Position numbers and translations under genes: made by a program. From Saccharibacillus endophyticus (GTDB lineage: Bacteria; Bacillota; Bacilli; Paenibacillales; Paenibacillaceae), in contig NZ_JAAZWE010000001.1 in the NCBI RefSeq assembly GCF_013185185.1, forward strand, positions 496,001 to 560,000: a stretch of DNA of 64,000 bases. Reading direction: 5' to 3'. The notes under the pieces are model-generated. The model had not been told where the DNA came from, made no database searches, and saw only the letters and a program-made list of their open reading frames with translations. Below are positions 1 through 8,220 of the stretch, one piece after another (the stretch's first letter is position 1; every line of letters starts with the position of its first letter).

Positions 1-1608
1 AAGCGTTTGGTTATAAATTATTCAAAAGAATATATAAAGCAAGCAGAGGTACTTAAAGAAGAATGGTTTGGTAAAAACATTCTTCATCACGCTGCAATGG
101 CCGGCTATAAGGCTTTGAGATTGAATTATGATTTTGAACATGATTTTTTGTATTCTATAGATACAAATATATGGAGTAAATGGTCTCCGGTATTATTTTG
201 CTCATATAATGAAAGTCCAGAGGAAGAAAAGATTCGAAAACAACTAATGAGAATGGCTTACAGCAAGGCTTCATCTAAAATTATTAATGATCTGCTGGAG
301 CTTATGCTTAAATACGACCAAGATAATTCCAGCATTTCTTTTATTGGTTTAATGGAAGAATGTTGGGATGATGAGTTGCAAGTGAAGGTTTTTCGATTTT
401 TGAGAGAACAAAAATTGAATGATCAAAACAAAAGTATACTTATTGGTGAACTTCTAGAGAGTAAGGTGTCTGGTGTAGAGGAATATGTTTTATCGATAAT
501 TAAAACACAATTGAATAACGATGAAAATAGTAAATTATCGGCTACTATACAAGCTGTGGCTTTATTGAAATCTAATGAACAAACATGGAAACAAATATGG
601 AATTTTAAACAACATGATCCAATATTTTTACGTGAGGTATTTTTATTAGCTGCAGACAAAACTGAAGCTAAGTTGAAAGTAAATTCTTTTTCTGAAGAAT
701 TTTTGGCTGAGATATTTATATGGTTAACCAAGCAATTTCCTCACCATGAAGATCCCAACCACGAAAATGAAACTATGGCTCATTGGGTGGGACCAAGAGA
801 ACATATCGCTGAATTTAGAGACAGCCTTTTAATTTTGCTAAAAGGGCGAGGAACGGAAAAATCCATTTCAGCTATTGAACAAATTATTAGATCCTTTCCT
901 CATTTAAGCTGGTTGAATTGGACACTGCAAGAAGCTAAAGAAACAACGCGACGTAGCACATGGCAGCCAGTAAGCGCTAAAGATCTAATTTTGCTTGCGG
1001 AAAACTCTCAGAAAAGAATTGTAGACAGTGGGCATCAGCTTATAGATGTTGTATTAAAGGCACTGACAAAGATTGAGCAAAGATTACATGGTGTAACTCC
1101 TGAAGTTCGGGACATATGGAATGACGTTGGAGATAATAAGTATACACCTTACAATGAAAATGAATTTTCGGATTACATCAAAAGGAGACTTGAAGATGAA
1201 ATTCGGGGAAATGCAATCGTTGTAAATAGGGAAGTAGAGTTACAAGCTACTTTAGCGTCAGAAACAGGAGAGCGAACGGATATTCATGTGGATGCAGTAG
1301 CTCTATCAGATGCAGATAATTTTGAAAAGATAACTGTTGTTATCGAAGTAAAAGGCAATTGGCATCGGGAGCTGCTAACTGCCATGCAAACCCAGTTAGC
1401 AGATCGCTATTTAAGTGAGGGTAAGACTAGTTATGGTATCTATTTAGTGGGATGGTTTGATAGTGAAAAATGGAGTGCATCTGATTCACGTAAGAAGAAT
1501 GCCCTTAAGTACGACATAGAGGAAGTCAAAGAAATATTACACAAACAAGCAGAAGAATTATCAATCAATAAACAAATAAAAACTTTTGTAATGAATGCAA
1601 AATATTAA
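1..1608 (+). CDS. Partial large protein with C-terminal PD-(D/E)XK nuclease-like domain
   Basis: The reading frame is open to the left edge, so this is the 3' part of a longer gene; a TTG at 7 has no convincing ribosome-binding site. The first ~330 codons are helical and repeat-like with no motif I recognise. The last ~110 codons contain Asp (codon at 1279), then Glu-Val-Lys (codons at 1345-1353) on a hydrophobic beta strand, then a Gln-Leu-x-x-Arg-Tyr helix, the layout of a PD-(D/E)XK nuclease fold. Similar C-termini occur in large predicted NTPase proteins of accessory, possibly defence, islands; that is from memory and the N-terminal part is not visible. The gene is much more AT-rich than its neighbours and ends 14 bp before a convergent AraC gene, suggesting horizontal transfer. 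Nuclease fold moderately likely; biological role unknown. Confidence 0.6.
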   Translation, partial: KRLVINYSKEYIKQAEVLKEEWFGKNILHHAAMAGYKALRLNYDFEHDFLYSIDTNIWSKWSPVLFCSYNESPEEEKIRKQLMRMAYSKASSKIINDLLELMLKYDQDNSSISFIGLMEECWDDELQVKVFRFLREQKLNDQNKSILIGELLESKVSGVEEYVLSIIKTQLNNDENSKLSATIQAVALLKSNEQTWKQIWNFKQHDPIFLREVFLLAADKTEAKLKVNSFSEEFLAEIFIWLTKQFPHHEDPNHENETMAHWVGPREHIAEFRDSLLILLKGRGTEKSISAIEQIIRSFPHLSWLNWTLQEAKETTRRSTWQPVSAKDLILLAENSQKRIVDSGHQLIDVVLKALTKIEQRLHGVTPEVRDIWNDVGDNKYTPYNENEFSDYIKRRLEDEIRGNAIVVNREVELQATLASETGERTDIHVDAVALSDADNFEKITVVIEVKGNWHRELLTAMQTQLADRYLSEGKTSYGIYLVGWFDSEKWSASDSRKKNALKYDIEEVKEILHKQAEELSINKQIKTFVMNAKY

Positions 1609-1622
1609 TTCTCATCACCTAT

Positions 1623-2588
1623 TTAATTTTTATATCCTGAACGCCGATACTCCCCCGGAGTCACCCCAACCCTCTCCCTGAACGCCTTTACAAAATAGCT
1701 CAACGACCGAAACCCGCATTCCAGGCTCACCTCCTGCACGCTCTGCGTCGTTAAATGCAGGAGGCGCTGAGCCATTTTGACCCGATATTGCAGCAAATAC
1801 TCGATCGGCGATACGCTCGTATACGCCTGAAAACACCGCGCCGCTTCGCTTTTGCTAATATTGGCCGATAGGATAATATCCTGAAGCGTCACCGGATTCC
1901 GGTAATTCTCCCGAATATAAGCGATCATCTGCTGAAGTCTCACCTGCGCCTGGATCGCTTTTTTGTCTTGCGGAAATCGCGGCAGTTCATCCAGATGCGC
2001 GAACAGGATCTGCCATACCTCGCTAAGCTCCCGCTGCACCTGCATTTCATACCCTTGACCGTTCAAGTCGCGAGGCCCGAAGTCCAGATAAGGAAAAGCT
2101 TCGTACACGCTCTTCGGCCCAAACTCCTGCAACAACGCAAACACCAAATCCAACCGCTCCAATACGTCTTTTTGCCAAGAAATCTCCGGTTTGAATACGA
2201 CATAAGGCAGATCCGGCGCATCCAGCAGCGGCGTGATGTATTTCTCGTAAATGACGCTGGAGTGCGGGGCGATCATCTCGGCGGAGAATACGATATTCGG
2301 ACACGGACATTCCTGCGGCTCGCCGACCTGTTGAAATCGATGAAGCGTATTGTTGCTGATAAAGATCCCTTCCCCGGGATTCAGCGGAACCAGATGATGA
2401 CCGACTTGCACCTGAATCGCGGAACCTCGAATCACGAAAAACTCCGGTTCGAAATGCCAATGCAGCGGAACCTGTCGTTGTTGGAACAAATGAAGCTCGT
2501 CGACGTAGAACTGGATCGGAAAATTCGCCGTGCCGTGTTGGGTACCTTCGTACAGCATAGCATCTAAAGGCATCGTGTCTGGACGCAT
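1623..2588 (-). CDS. AraC family transcriptional regulator with cupin sensor domain
   Basis: A 321-residue regulator. The N-terminal half (about residues 20-110) is a cupin-like beta barrel with the usual His/Glu pattern (HWHFEPEFF) and a proline-rich turn (LNPGEG), which in this family binds a small ligand, often a sugar. The last ~100 residues carry the two helix-turn-helix motifs of AraC/XylS proteins, ending in the characteristic GFRSLSYFVKAFRERVGVTP type pattern. The ATG at 2588 follows AAAAGGAG at a good distance. It is transcribed divergently from the acetyltransferase gene at 2748, which it may control. Family call firm; ligand unknown. Confidence 0.9.
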   Translation of the reverse strand: MRPDTMPLDAMLYEGTQHGTANFPIQFYVDELHLFQQRQVPLHWHFEPEFFVIRGSAIQVQVGHHLVPLNPGEGIFISNNTLHRFQQVGEPQECPCPNIVFSAEMIAPHSSVIYEKYITPLLDAPDLPYVVFKPEISWQKDVLERLDLVFALLQEFGPKSVYEAFPYLDFGPRDLNGQGYEMQVQRELSEVWQILFAHLDELPRFPQDKKAIQAQVRLQQMIAYIRENYRNPVTLQDIILSANISKSEAARCFQAYTSVSPIEYLLQYRVKMAQRLLHLTTQSVQEVSLECGFRSLSYFVKAFRERVGVTPGEYRRSGYKN

Positions 2589-2747
2589 AAGCAGCTCCTT
2601 TTCGGGAAAATAGTGATAACGAATGGAAAGAAAGTGGATTGAGCCTAAGCAGGCTTATGCCTATAATCTGTTCTGGGAAGAAGTCGTTTCGCTGCACCTC
2701 GTATTTTCTTCATCTTACCAACAAAATAGGTAAAGTCGGAGGTTTTT

Positions 2748-3353
2748 ATGGATATCGAGCAGATCAAACGCATGACCAATACCGGAGAAATGTATGATGA
2801 CGCCGCTCCCGACGTGGCCCGCGTCAGAGATCATGCGTTGGCGGAGTGCCGAAGATATAATGCTAAAGTAAACGCCAACGAAGGCTACGACATGTCGATT
2901 TTGACAGCGTTATTCCACGAGGTCGGGGAAAATGTGTACATCGAATCGAATTTTCGCTGCGAGTTCGGATTTAATATCTCGATTGGAAGCGAAGTGTATA
3001 TCAACCATGATATGATTATTCTGGATTGCAACGAAGTCAAGATCGGGAATGACGTGTACATAGGACCGCGTGCGGGATTGTATGCGGCCAACCATGCGGA
3101 AGATCCATTCGAGCGAGCGGAAAAAGGCGTATACGCCAAGCCGATCGTGTTGGAGGATCGGGTATGGCTGGGCGGCGACGTGAAAATTATGCAGGGCGTG
3201 ACGATCGGGGAGAACAGCATCATCGGCGCGGGCAGCGTCGTGACTAAGGACATCCCGCCCAACGTCGTCGCAGCCGGCAATCCGTGCAAAGTGATTCGAC
3301 CGATCCGTTTTTCGGATACGCAATGGAAGCGCCCAAATGAAGGAGGAAAATGA
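2748..3353 (+). CDS. maa: Sugar O-acetyltransferase, maltose acetyltransferase type
   Basis: 201 residues, the usual length of the LacA/NodL/maltose O-acetyltransferase group, which transfers acetyl from acetyl-CoA to a sugar hydroxyl. An N-terminal helical Mac segment is followed by a left-handed beta helix of isoleucine/valine-rich hexapeptide repeats from about residue 65 to 190. The catalytic histidine is His116 in the motif AANHAEDP, and the CoA-binding end motif IIGAGSVVTKDIPPN is intact. GGAGG at 2738 precedes the ATG. The stop overlaps a weak upstream ATG of the next gene; the two are probably co-transcribed. The natural acceptor cannot be read from the sequence. Confidence 0.9.
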   Translation: MDIEQIKRMTNTGEMYDDAAPDVARVRDHALAECRRYNAKVNANEGYDMSILTALFHEVGENVYIESNFRCEFGFNISIGSEVYINHDMIILDCNEVKIGNDVYIGPRAGLYAANHAEDPFERAEKGVYAKPIVLEDRVWLGGDVKIMQGVTIGENSIIGAGSVVTKDIPPNVVAAGNPCKVIRPIRFSDTQWKRPNEGGK

Positions 3354-3355
3354 CC

Positions 3356-3961
3356 ATGAACCCAGCTGATTTTAAAGATTTCCGTTGGTTAAACGAGAGC
3401 CGTGCCGAATTCGAAGGGGACAAGCTGACCATTTACGCCCCGGAGAAAAGCGACTTTTTCTGCAATAACGGAGCGGTTTCCGACGAAGGCATTACCCCGG
3501 AATCGCTGACGAACGCGCCTTTTTTCTATAAAGAAGTCACCGGGGATTTCGTGATGCGCGCACAAGTGCAAGTGGATTTCAAAGACGTCTACGACGCGGC
3601 TTGCTTGATGGTCATGGACAATCTGGACGTGTGGGGCAAGTTTTGTTTTGAATTTACCGACTTCGATACGCATGCGGTGGTGAGCGTCGTGACCAACCAT
3701 ACGTCGGACGACGCCAACGGCAGTAATATTGAAGGGAATTCGGTATGGTTGCAAGCGGTGCGCGTAGGCCAATCGTTCGCGTTCCACTATTCGCTCGACG
3801 GCAATCGCTTCTTCATGGTTCGCTTCTTCAATCTTCCGGTGGGAGACACGGTCAAAGTCGGTCTTGTCGCTCAAGCTCCTACGGGCGGCGGAGGAGATCG
3901 GGTCTACTCGAATTTCTCGTTGGAGCCGCGGACGGTGAAGAATATTCGAAGCGGCGAATAA
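3356..3961 (+). CDS. DUF1349 domain protein
   Basis: A protein of about 200 residues of the DUF1349 family (concanavalin-like beta sandwich, sometimes named regulation of enolase protein 1). The family pattern is visible: an aromatic N-terminal FRWLNE segment, FFCNNG, a central DAACLMV strand followed by WGKFCFEF, and a final GLVAQAP turn. I chose the ATG at 3356, not the ATG at 3350 that overlaps the preceding stop, because AGGAGG at 3341-3346 is then 9 nt away. No signal peptide. It is coupled to the acetyltransferase gene and followed by a terminator, so the two form a short operon. Biochemical function is not known for this family. Confidence 0.85.
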   Translation: MNPADFKDFRWLNESRAEFEGDKLTIYAPEKSDFFCNNGAVSDEGITPESLTNAPFFYKEVTGDFVMRAQVQVDFKDVYDAACLMVMDNLDVWGKFCFEFTDFDTHAVVSVVTNHTSDDANGSNIEGNSVWLQAVRVGQSFAFHYSLDGNRFFMVRFFNLPVGDTVKVGLVAQAPTGGGGDRVYSNFSLEPRTVKNIRSGE

Positions 3962-3962
3962 G

Positions 3963-4000
3963 AAAAGGGCTTTCCGGCATCATGCCGGGAGGCCCTTTTT
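3963..4000 (+). terminator. Rho-independent terminator after the DUF1349 gene
   Basis: Stem GGGCTTTCCGGC / GCCGGGAGGCCC with GT wobble pairs and an ATCAT loop, followed by five T. It begins just after the stop at 3961 and closes the maa-DUF1349 operon. Confidence 0.85.
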
Positions 4001-4360
4001 CATATTCATATGTGTTTCTGGCGAAAGCATCATTCCTTCAACGCCCCGATCATTCCCCCATGCACGCAATGCTTGCGCAAGAATGAGTACAGCATCAAGA
4101 TCGGCAAGTTCGTTACGATGATTGTTGTATGCTTGATGGCGATTGCATGGATTAGTCAGTGCGCTGAAGCACCGATTCCAGTGCAACGGTAAGGATCAAC
4201 TTAAAGTCGAACCCCAGTCGTAAAGACCCTGCTGATTGTCGTAAATGCCTTTAACGACGCGATAGGCGAGCATTTAAAATTTTCGGGATGCGTCTTCGGA
4301 TCGAAGCTGTTAAACTGACAAAAGCTATCGATAAGATAGTGAATCTATAAAGCTTTATGA
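4001..4360. other. Gene-poor stretch with possible minus-strand gene debris
   Basis: No intact gene is convincing here. On the minus strand about 4197-4270, one frame reads LAYRVVKGIYDNQQGLYDWG before a stop, and the adjacent frame just upstream reads FNSFDPKTHPENF, as though one coding sequence had been broken by an indel. I cannot name the parent gene. Short frames on either strand at 3980-4192 look random. Confidence 0.35.
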
Positions 4361-4669
4361 GCGATAAGAAATGAGGACTTAGGGAGTGCCGAAATCCTGG
4401 GAATGTACGCCGATTTGAAAGAAGATTCCGTAACGGACGCTTTGAACTTTAACGCCAGTCTGATCAACACGAAAGTGATGAAAACATCGATTCTAGGGGA
4501 GCGGTACGAATATATCGTATTTTCGCTGCACGGCGGAGTCGTGCTGTGCAGAAGCGAAGACGTCGAATAAATCGAAGATTGGATCGACGAAAAGTTCCAA
4601 GAAGTGTTCAGACCGAAAAAAGCGACCGCTTCGGAAGAAGAGAAGATCATCGAATTGGTACATAGCTGA
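4361..4669 (+). pseudogene. Decayed gene fragment with an internal stop
   Basis: One frame reads as protein-like sequence (AEILGMYADLKEDSVTDALN ... YEYIVFSLHGGVVLCRSEDV), is interrupted by TAA at 4568-4570, and continues in the same frame as IEDWIDEKFQEVF to a stop at 4667. There is no start codon or ribosome-binding site and a stop lies just upstream at 4358. The composition matches real coding sequence of the region, so this is most likely the 3' remnant of a lost gene. The parent family is not recognised. Confidence 0.5.
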
Positions 4670-4696
4670 AATTAAAGAACCAATAAAAACATTGAT

Positions 4697-4738
4697 AAGA
4701 GAACGGCTGTTGCGGAGAGAACAAGCGGCCGTTTTCTT
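4697..4738 (+). terminator. Probable terminator
   Basis: Stem AAGAGAACGGCTG / CGGCCGTTTTCTT with a 15-nt loop and a T-rich 3' arm. It lies just after the gene remnant at 4361-4669 and probably once ended it. Confidence 0.65.
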
Positions 4739-4774
4739 ATTACGTAAATCTGAATTTGAACGGGATCATTGTGT

Positions 4775-4805
4775 GCCATACAATTTCGTTATTGTATGGC
4801 TTTTT
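4775..4805 (+). terminator. Perfect hairpin followed by five T upstream of the MFS gene
   Basis: GCCATACAAT and ATTGTATGGC form a perfect 10-bp stem with a 6-nt loop, followed by TTTTT. It sits 50 bp before the MFS transporter start. It has terminator form, either a second terminator for upstream transcription or an attenuator for the MFS gene. Confidence 0.6.
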
Positions 4806-4855
4806 CACGCATGGTATCATTTCGGATATTGTCAAAGTGGAAGTAGGGGGAAGAG

Positions 4856-6181
4856 ATGTCAAAAGATCAAACCGAAAAGAATGTTCCGACCCGGGAATCG
4901 GCGGGGAGTCGGAACGCCGAATTCCGGTCTTACGTCGATTCGCCGGAAAAGCAGCGCCGATTGTACCGGAAAACGATGAATATCGTGATCGCGTCGCAAA
5001 TGTTCGGCGGAGCCGGACTTGCCGCCGGCATCACGGTAGGCGCGCTGCTCGCGCAGGACATGTTCGGCACGGACGGCTATGCGGGCGTGCCGACGGCGCT
5101 GTTTACGTTGGGTTCGGCCGGTGCTGCCTTGATCGTCGGTCGCTTGTCGCAGCGCTCGGGACGACGCGTCGGACTGGCCAGCGGATTTTTAGCGGGAGGA
5201 ATCGGCGCGATCGGCGTCGTATTGGCCGCCGTGCTGAACAGCATTCCGCTACTCTTGTTATCGCTGCTCGTATACGGCGCCGGATCGGCGACCAACTTAC
5301 AGGCCCGGTATGCGGGTACGGATCTCGCCCTGCCGACGCAGCGCGCCAAATCGATCAGCATGGCCATGGTGTTCACCACGTTCGGCGCGGTAGCGGGACC
5401 GAATCTGGTGAACGTGACGGGCGGCGTTGCTACCTCATTGGGCGCTCCGGCCCTGTCCGGTCCGTTCATGCTGGCCGCCGCCGCCTATCTGCTGGCCGGA
5501 TTCGTCCTGCTGATCTTCCTGAAGCCCGATCCGCTGCTTGTTGCCAAAGCGGTCGCTTCCGCGGAACGGGAAAAACTCAGCCTCGGCAGCGCTGCGCCCG
5601 CGCCTCTTTCGCAAGCGCAAAGGGAAGTCAATAAGCGGGGCGTTATCATCGGCGCTTCCGTCATGGTGTTAACCCAGATCGTGATGACGGGCATCATGAC
5701 GATGACGCCGGTACATATGAAGCACCACGGTCACGGACTCGGTGCCGTCGGCATGGTCATCGGCATCCACGTGGCGGCGATGTACCTGCCTTCCTTATTG
5801 ACCGGAGTTCTCGTCGATAAATACGGTCGCAAACTGATGTCCTACGCATCCGGCGTGACGCTGCTGCTGGCCGGTCTGTTAGCCGCATTCGCGCCGGGCG
5901 ATTCCATGCCGCTGCTCATTCTTGCGCTCGCGCTGCTCGGCCTGGGCTGGAACTTCGGTCTGATCAGCGGAACCGCGGCGATCGTGGATGCCACGACGCC
6001 GGAGACCCGCGCGAAAACGCAGGGAACGGTGGATGTGCTGATCGCTCTTGCGGGAGCCTCAGGCGGTGCGCTGTCGGGTATGGTGGTTGCGCATTCGAGT
6101 TATTCGATGCTTTCTTTGGGCGGGGCCGTGCTAGCGTTGTTGTTGATTCCGGTGGTGTTGTGGTCGAGGAAGACGGCATAG
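4856..6181 (+). CDS. MFS transporter, probably a drug/metabolite exporter
   Basis: 441 residues with a ~45-residue hydrophilic N-terminus and about twelve hydrophobic segments. The major-facilitator motif A is visible after the second segment (GRLSQRSGRRVGL) and its degenerate copy lies in the second half (LVDKYGRKLMSYA). Such proteins use the proton gradient to move small molecules across the membrane; the overall pattern fits an efflux carrier, but the substrate cannot be told. The ATG at 4856 follows a GGGGGAAG ribosome-binding site. It stands alone on its strand, preceded by a hairpin at 4775. Confidence 0.85.
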   Translation: MSKDQTEKNVPTRESAGSRNAEFRSYVDSPEKQRRLYRKTMNIVIASQMFGGAGLAAGITVGALLAQDMFGTDGYAGVPTALFTLGSAGAALIVGRLSQRSGRRVGLASGFLAGGIGAIGVVLAAVLNSIPLLLLSLLVYGAGSATNLQARYAGTDLALPTQRAKSISMAMVFTTFGAVAGPNLVNVTGGVATSLGAPALSGPFMLAAAAYLLAGFVLLIFLKPDPLLVAKAVASAEREKLSLGSAAPAPLSQAQREVNKRGVIIGASVMVLTQIVMTGIMTMTPVHMKHHGHGLGAVGMVIGIHVAAMYLPSLLTGVLVDKYGRKLMSYASGVTLLLAGLLAAFAPGDSMPLLILALALLGLGWNFGLISGTAAIVDATTPETRAKTQGTVDVLIALAGASGGALSGMVVAHSSYSMLSLGGAVLALLLIPVVLWSRKTA

Positions 6182-6262
6182 AAGGATAGGTTAATGTACG
6201 GGAAAATATAAGTGCAAAAGCATTTGCATAATCTGCGCTCCGAGAACGAATCGATGGGTCTA

Positions 6263-6357
6263 CAGAGTGACCTTATGGACGTCCGCTGGCTCGAAAAGCA
6301 CAAAATTGAAATAGGCACCGGGCAGAATGCGTGATTCTTGCTTTTTCGGTCACTCTG
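6263..6357. repeat. 10-bp inverted repeat with a 75-nt interior
   Basis: CAGAGTGACC at 6263-6272 is exactly complementary to GGTCACTCTG at 6348-6357. The interior encodes a short open stretch (DLMDVRWLEKHKIEIG) that ends in a stop, which might be leftover coding sequence. There is no T tract after the right arm. The ~300 bp between the MFS and MarR genes otherwise holds only the MarR promoter and operators. Confidence 0.45.
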
Positions 6358-6390
6358 GATCACTTGGAACGGTCAAACGGCGGATATTGA

Positions 6391-6453
6391 TTAATAGGCT
6401 AATGATTTTCGTTGACAGCTGAATTCCCTCGTGATACATTTAGTCTGCTAAAT
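6391..6453 (+). promoter_or_regulatory. MarR gene promoter with two TTAN-N4-CTAA operator-like sites
   Basis: TTGACA at 6412-6417 and TACATT at 6435-6440, 17 bp apart, make a good sigma-A promoter for the MarR gene. The palindrome ATTTAG-TCTG-CTAAAT (6438-6453) overlaps the -10 box and the start point. A second related site, TTAATAGGCTAA, lies at 6391-6402, upstream of the -35 box. Both fit TTAN-N4-CTAA, and the placement suggests autorepression by MarR (inference). Confidence 0.7.
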
Positions 6454-6479
6454 ATATTTTGGGTAGTGGAGGTTTAGCA

Positions 6480-6905
6480 GTGAACAATCAGATTGATTGC
6501 GATATTCGTCAGTCATTAGATAAAATTTCATCTCGTATGCGTCGAGACTATAATGAAAGTCTGCGAGAAATTAATTTGTATGTAGGTCAGGATAATTTAC
6601 TTTGTCGTTTATGGGAAAGTGATGGAATTACCCAAATGCAATTATGCGAACATTTAAAATGTGAACCGCCGACAGTCACGAACATGGTGAAATCGCTGGA
6701 GCAAAATGGATTTATATCTCGCAAACGCGATCAACAAGATGCTAGAGTCATGCGGATTTATTTGACCGAAAAAGGGCGAGATTTACAGGCGTCGGTTAAG
6801 CTAAAGTGGAAACAGCAGCAAGACAAGTTGCTCCATTCCTTTTCTCCTGAAGAACGTTTAGCTTTAAGAGATGTAATGGATCGGATGGAGAGAAACTTAT
6901 ACTAA
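6480..6905 (+). CDS. MarR family transcriptional regulator
   Basis: A protein of about 141 residues with the winged helix-turn-helix of MarR regulators: recognition segment CEPPTVTNMVKSLEQNGFISR followed by the wing RKRDQQDARVMRIYLTEKG. MarR proteins bind as dimers to short palindromes and usually sense phenolic or oxidising compounds. I chose GTG at 6480 because GGAGG (6468-6472) is 7 nt away; a TTG at 6461 has no such site. Its promoter carries matching palindromes, and the same motif recurs at 6925 and 7312 before the following genes, so it probably controls the flavoenzyme block downstream. The gene is AT-rich. Confidence 0.9.
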   Translation: MNNQIDCDIRQSLDKISSRMRRDYNESLREINLYVGQDNLLCRLWESDGITQMQLCEHLKCEPPTVTNMVKSLEQNGFISRKRDQQDARVMRIYLTEKGRDLQASVKLKWKQQQDKLLHSFSPEERLALRDVMDRMERNLY

Positions 6906-6924
6906 AGTTTCTCTCATCATTTAT

Positions 6925-6936
6925 TTAGCAGGCTAA
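6925..6936. promoter_or_regulatory. Operator-like site TTAGCAGGCTAA
   Basis: Third copy of the TTAN-N4-CTAA motif, 19 bp after the MarR stop codon and about 70 bp before the small winged-helix gene. Its sequence and position suggest that the same MarR protein controls the following genes. Confidence 0.55.
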
Positions 6937-7004
6937 TTATTTATTTCTTTTGCCGAAACAGATCTGTCGATTCCTTGGCAGCTCGATCCAAAGAGGTGTA
7001 TCCA

Positions 7005-7223
7005 TTGAAAATTGAGCAGCTTATTCTTGCCTGCATACAAGAGAAACCCGGTATAAGTGCCGAGAAAATCGTTGCATGCTTAAATGAAATTCAATCAGAT
7101 TTGCAAATAGACGTTAACGGGAATTTTCGCATTTTGGTTTATAGGCAGCTACGCACATTGAAAAAGAGACGTAACGTTCATAATAAAGGTGACCGTTGGT
7201 ATAGGATCAATCCTAATAAGTAA
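7005..7223 (+). CDS. Small winged-helix-like protein
   Basis: A protein of about 72 residues starting at TTG 7005, chosen because AAGAGGTG at 6991-6998 is correctly spaced; the frame extends upstream to 6975 without a better site. The sequence reads as one compact DNA-binding-like fold: a helix (LKIEQLILACIQEKPGISAE), a second helix, and a recognition-like segment (YRQLRTLKKRRNVHNKG) ending in DRWYRI, which resembles a wing. I recognise no named family. It sits between the MarR and nitroreductase genes, flanked by the TTAN-N4-CTAA sites at 6925 and 7312, so it may be an accessory regulator of the cluster. Confidence 0.6.
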   Translation: MKIEQLILACIQEKPGISAEKIVACLNEIQSDLQIDVNGNFRILVYRQLRTLKKRRNVHNKGDRWYRINPNK

Positions 7224-7311
7224 ATTTTAAAATACTCAAGAACTCAAATCTCTAAACATGATTGAAGTCTTCGAAAAGTAATCAATCATCCGTTATATCT
7301 TAACCTATTGT

Positions 7312-7323
7312 TTAATAAGCTAA
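7312..7323. promoter_or_regulatory. Operator-like site TTAATAAGCTAA
   Basis: Fourth copy of the TTAN-N4-CTAA motif, about 100 bp upstream of the nitroreductase start. With the sites at 6391, 6440 and 6925 it marks a candidate MarR regulon. Confidence 0.5.
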
Positions 7324-7427
7324 GTATTATCTTGGTTTCTTATCTTCTGAAAATACCGACAGCTATCCGTAGAGCCAAAATGAATTTAACAGCCCCAAAT
7401 AAAGTTTTTATTAGAAGGGATAATTCA

Positions 7428-8168
7428 ATGAATGATACTTTAAAACTGCTTCAAAATCATGCATCCGTTCGTTCGTATACAAGCCAGCCGTTGACTGAGG
7501 AACAGCGGTCCGCTATTTTTCAGGCGGCGAATCAAACGTCCTCGTTTAGTCTGCTTCAGGCAGTAACCATTATGAGAATTACTGAACAAGATCTTCGGAA
7601 AAAAGTAATGCATCTTTGCGTGGATCAACCTTATATCGAAGAAGCGGCAGAGTTCTGGATTTTTTGTGCTGATTTTAATCGCAACCATCAAATCGCCCCT
7701 GACGTAGATCTTTCCTACGTTGAGTTTCTACTGATCGGATCGTTCGATGCGGGGTTAATGGCTCAAAATGCTTTAACGGCAGCCGAATCAATGGGTCTTG
7801 GAGGGGTCTATATCGGCGCAGTTAGAGCAAACATAGAAAAATTAACCGATTTATTGAATTTACCAACGCATGTTGTTCCTTTGGTAGGGCTTTGCATGGG
7901 TTACCCTGCTGAAGAGAAGCCTGGTTTGAAGCCTCGTTTGCCTCAATCAATGATGATGTTCGAGAATCAATACCAGCCGGTGGACAAAGATCAGTTGGAA
8001 GCGTATGACCGACAGATGCGCGATTATTATCAGAATCGTCCAGTCAGCGCACCCTTTTCTGTGAAAAAGATAAAAGGTTGGACAGACCATATCGCGGATC
8101 ATCTCGAGAGAAGCCAAATGCCTTCCATGCTCGAGTATTTAAATAAACAAGGCTTTGCGAAAAAATAG
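7428..8168 (+). CDS. NfsA/NfrA-type NAD(P)H nitroreductase or flavin reductase
   Basis: About 246 residues, the usual size for the FMN-binding, oxygen-insensitive nitroreductase NfsA/FRP group, which reduces nitro compounds, quinones or free flavin with NADPH. Family features visible: N-terminal HASVRSY, the mid-region GLMAQNALTAAESMGLGGVYIG that binds FMN, and the GLCMGYPAEEKPGLKPRLP strand-loop. The ATG at 7428 follows AGAAGGGA; the frame runs back to 7308 but that part looks non-coding. It is followed 52 bp later by the first LLM monooxygenase. Since LLM enzymes use reduced flavin, this protein could be their flavin reductase (inference). Confidence 0.85.
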   Translation: MNDTLKLLQNHASVRSYTSQPLTEEQRSAIFQAANQTSSFSLLQAVTIMRITEQDLRKKVMHLCVDQPYIEEAAEFWIFCADFNRNHQIAPDVDLSYVEFLLIGSFDAGLMAQNALTAAESMGLGGVYIGAVRANIEKLTDLLNLPTHVVPLVGLCMGYPAEEKPGLKPRLPQSMMMFENQYQPVDKDQLEAYDRQMRDYYQNRPVSAPFSVKKIKGWTDHIADHLERSQMPSMLEYLNKQGFAKK

Positions 8169-8220
8169 AAGGTCATAAGAAAGAAAATTCGATTTACCTC
8201 ATAATACGGGAGATGACGTT

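Noticed and set aside
2047-2697. 216-codon frame on the minus strand
   Set aside because: Same strand as the AraC gene but another frame; Ser/Arg-rich and without motifs.
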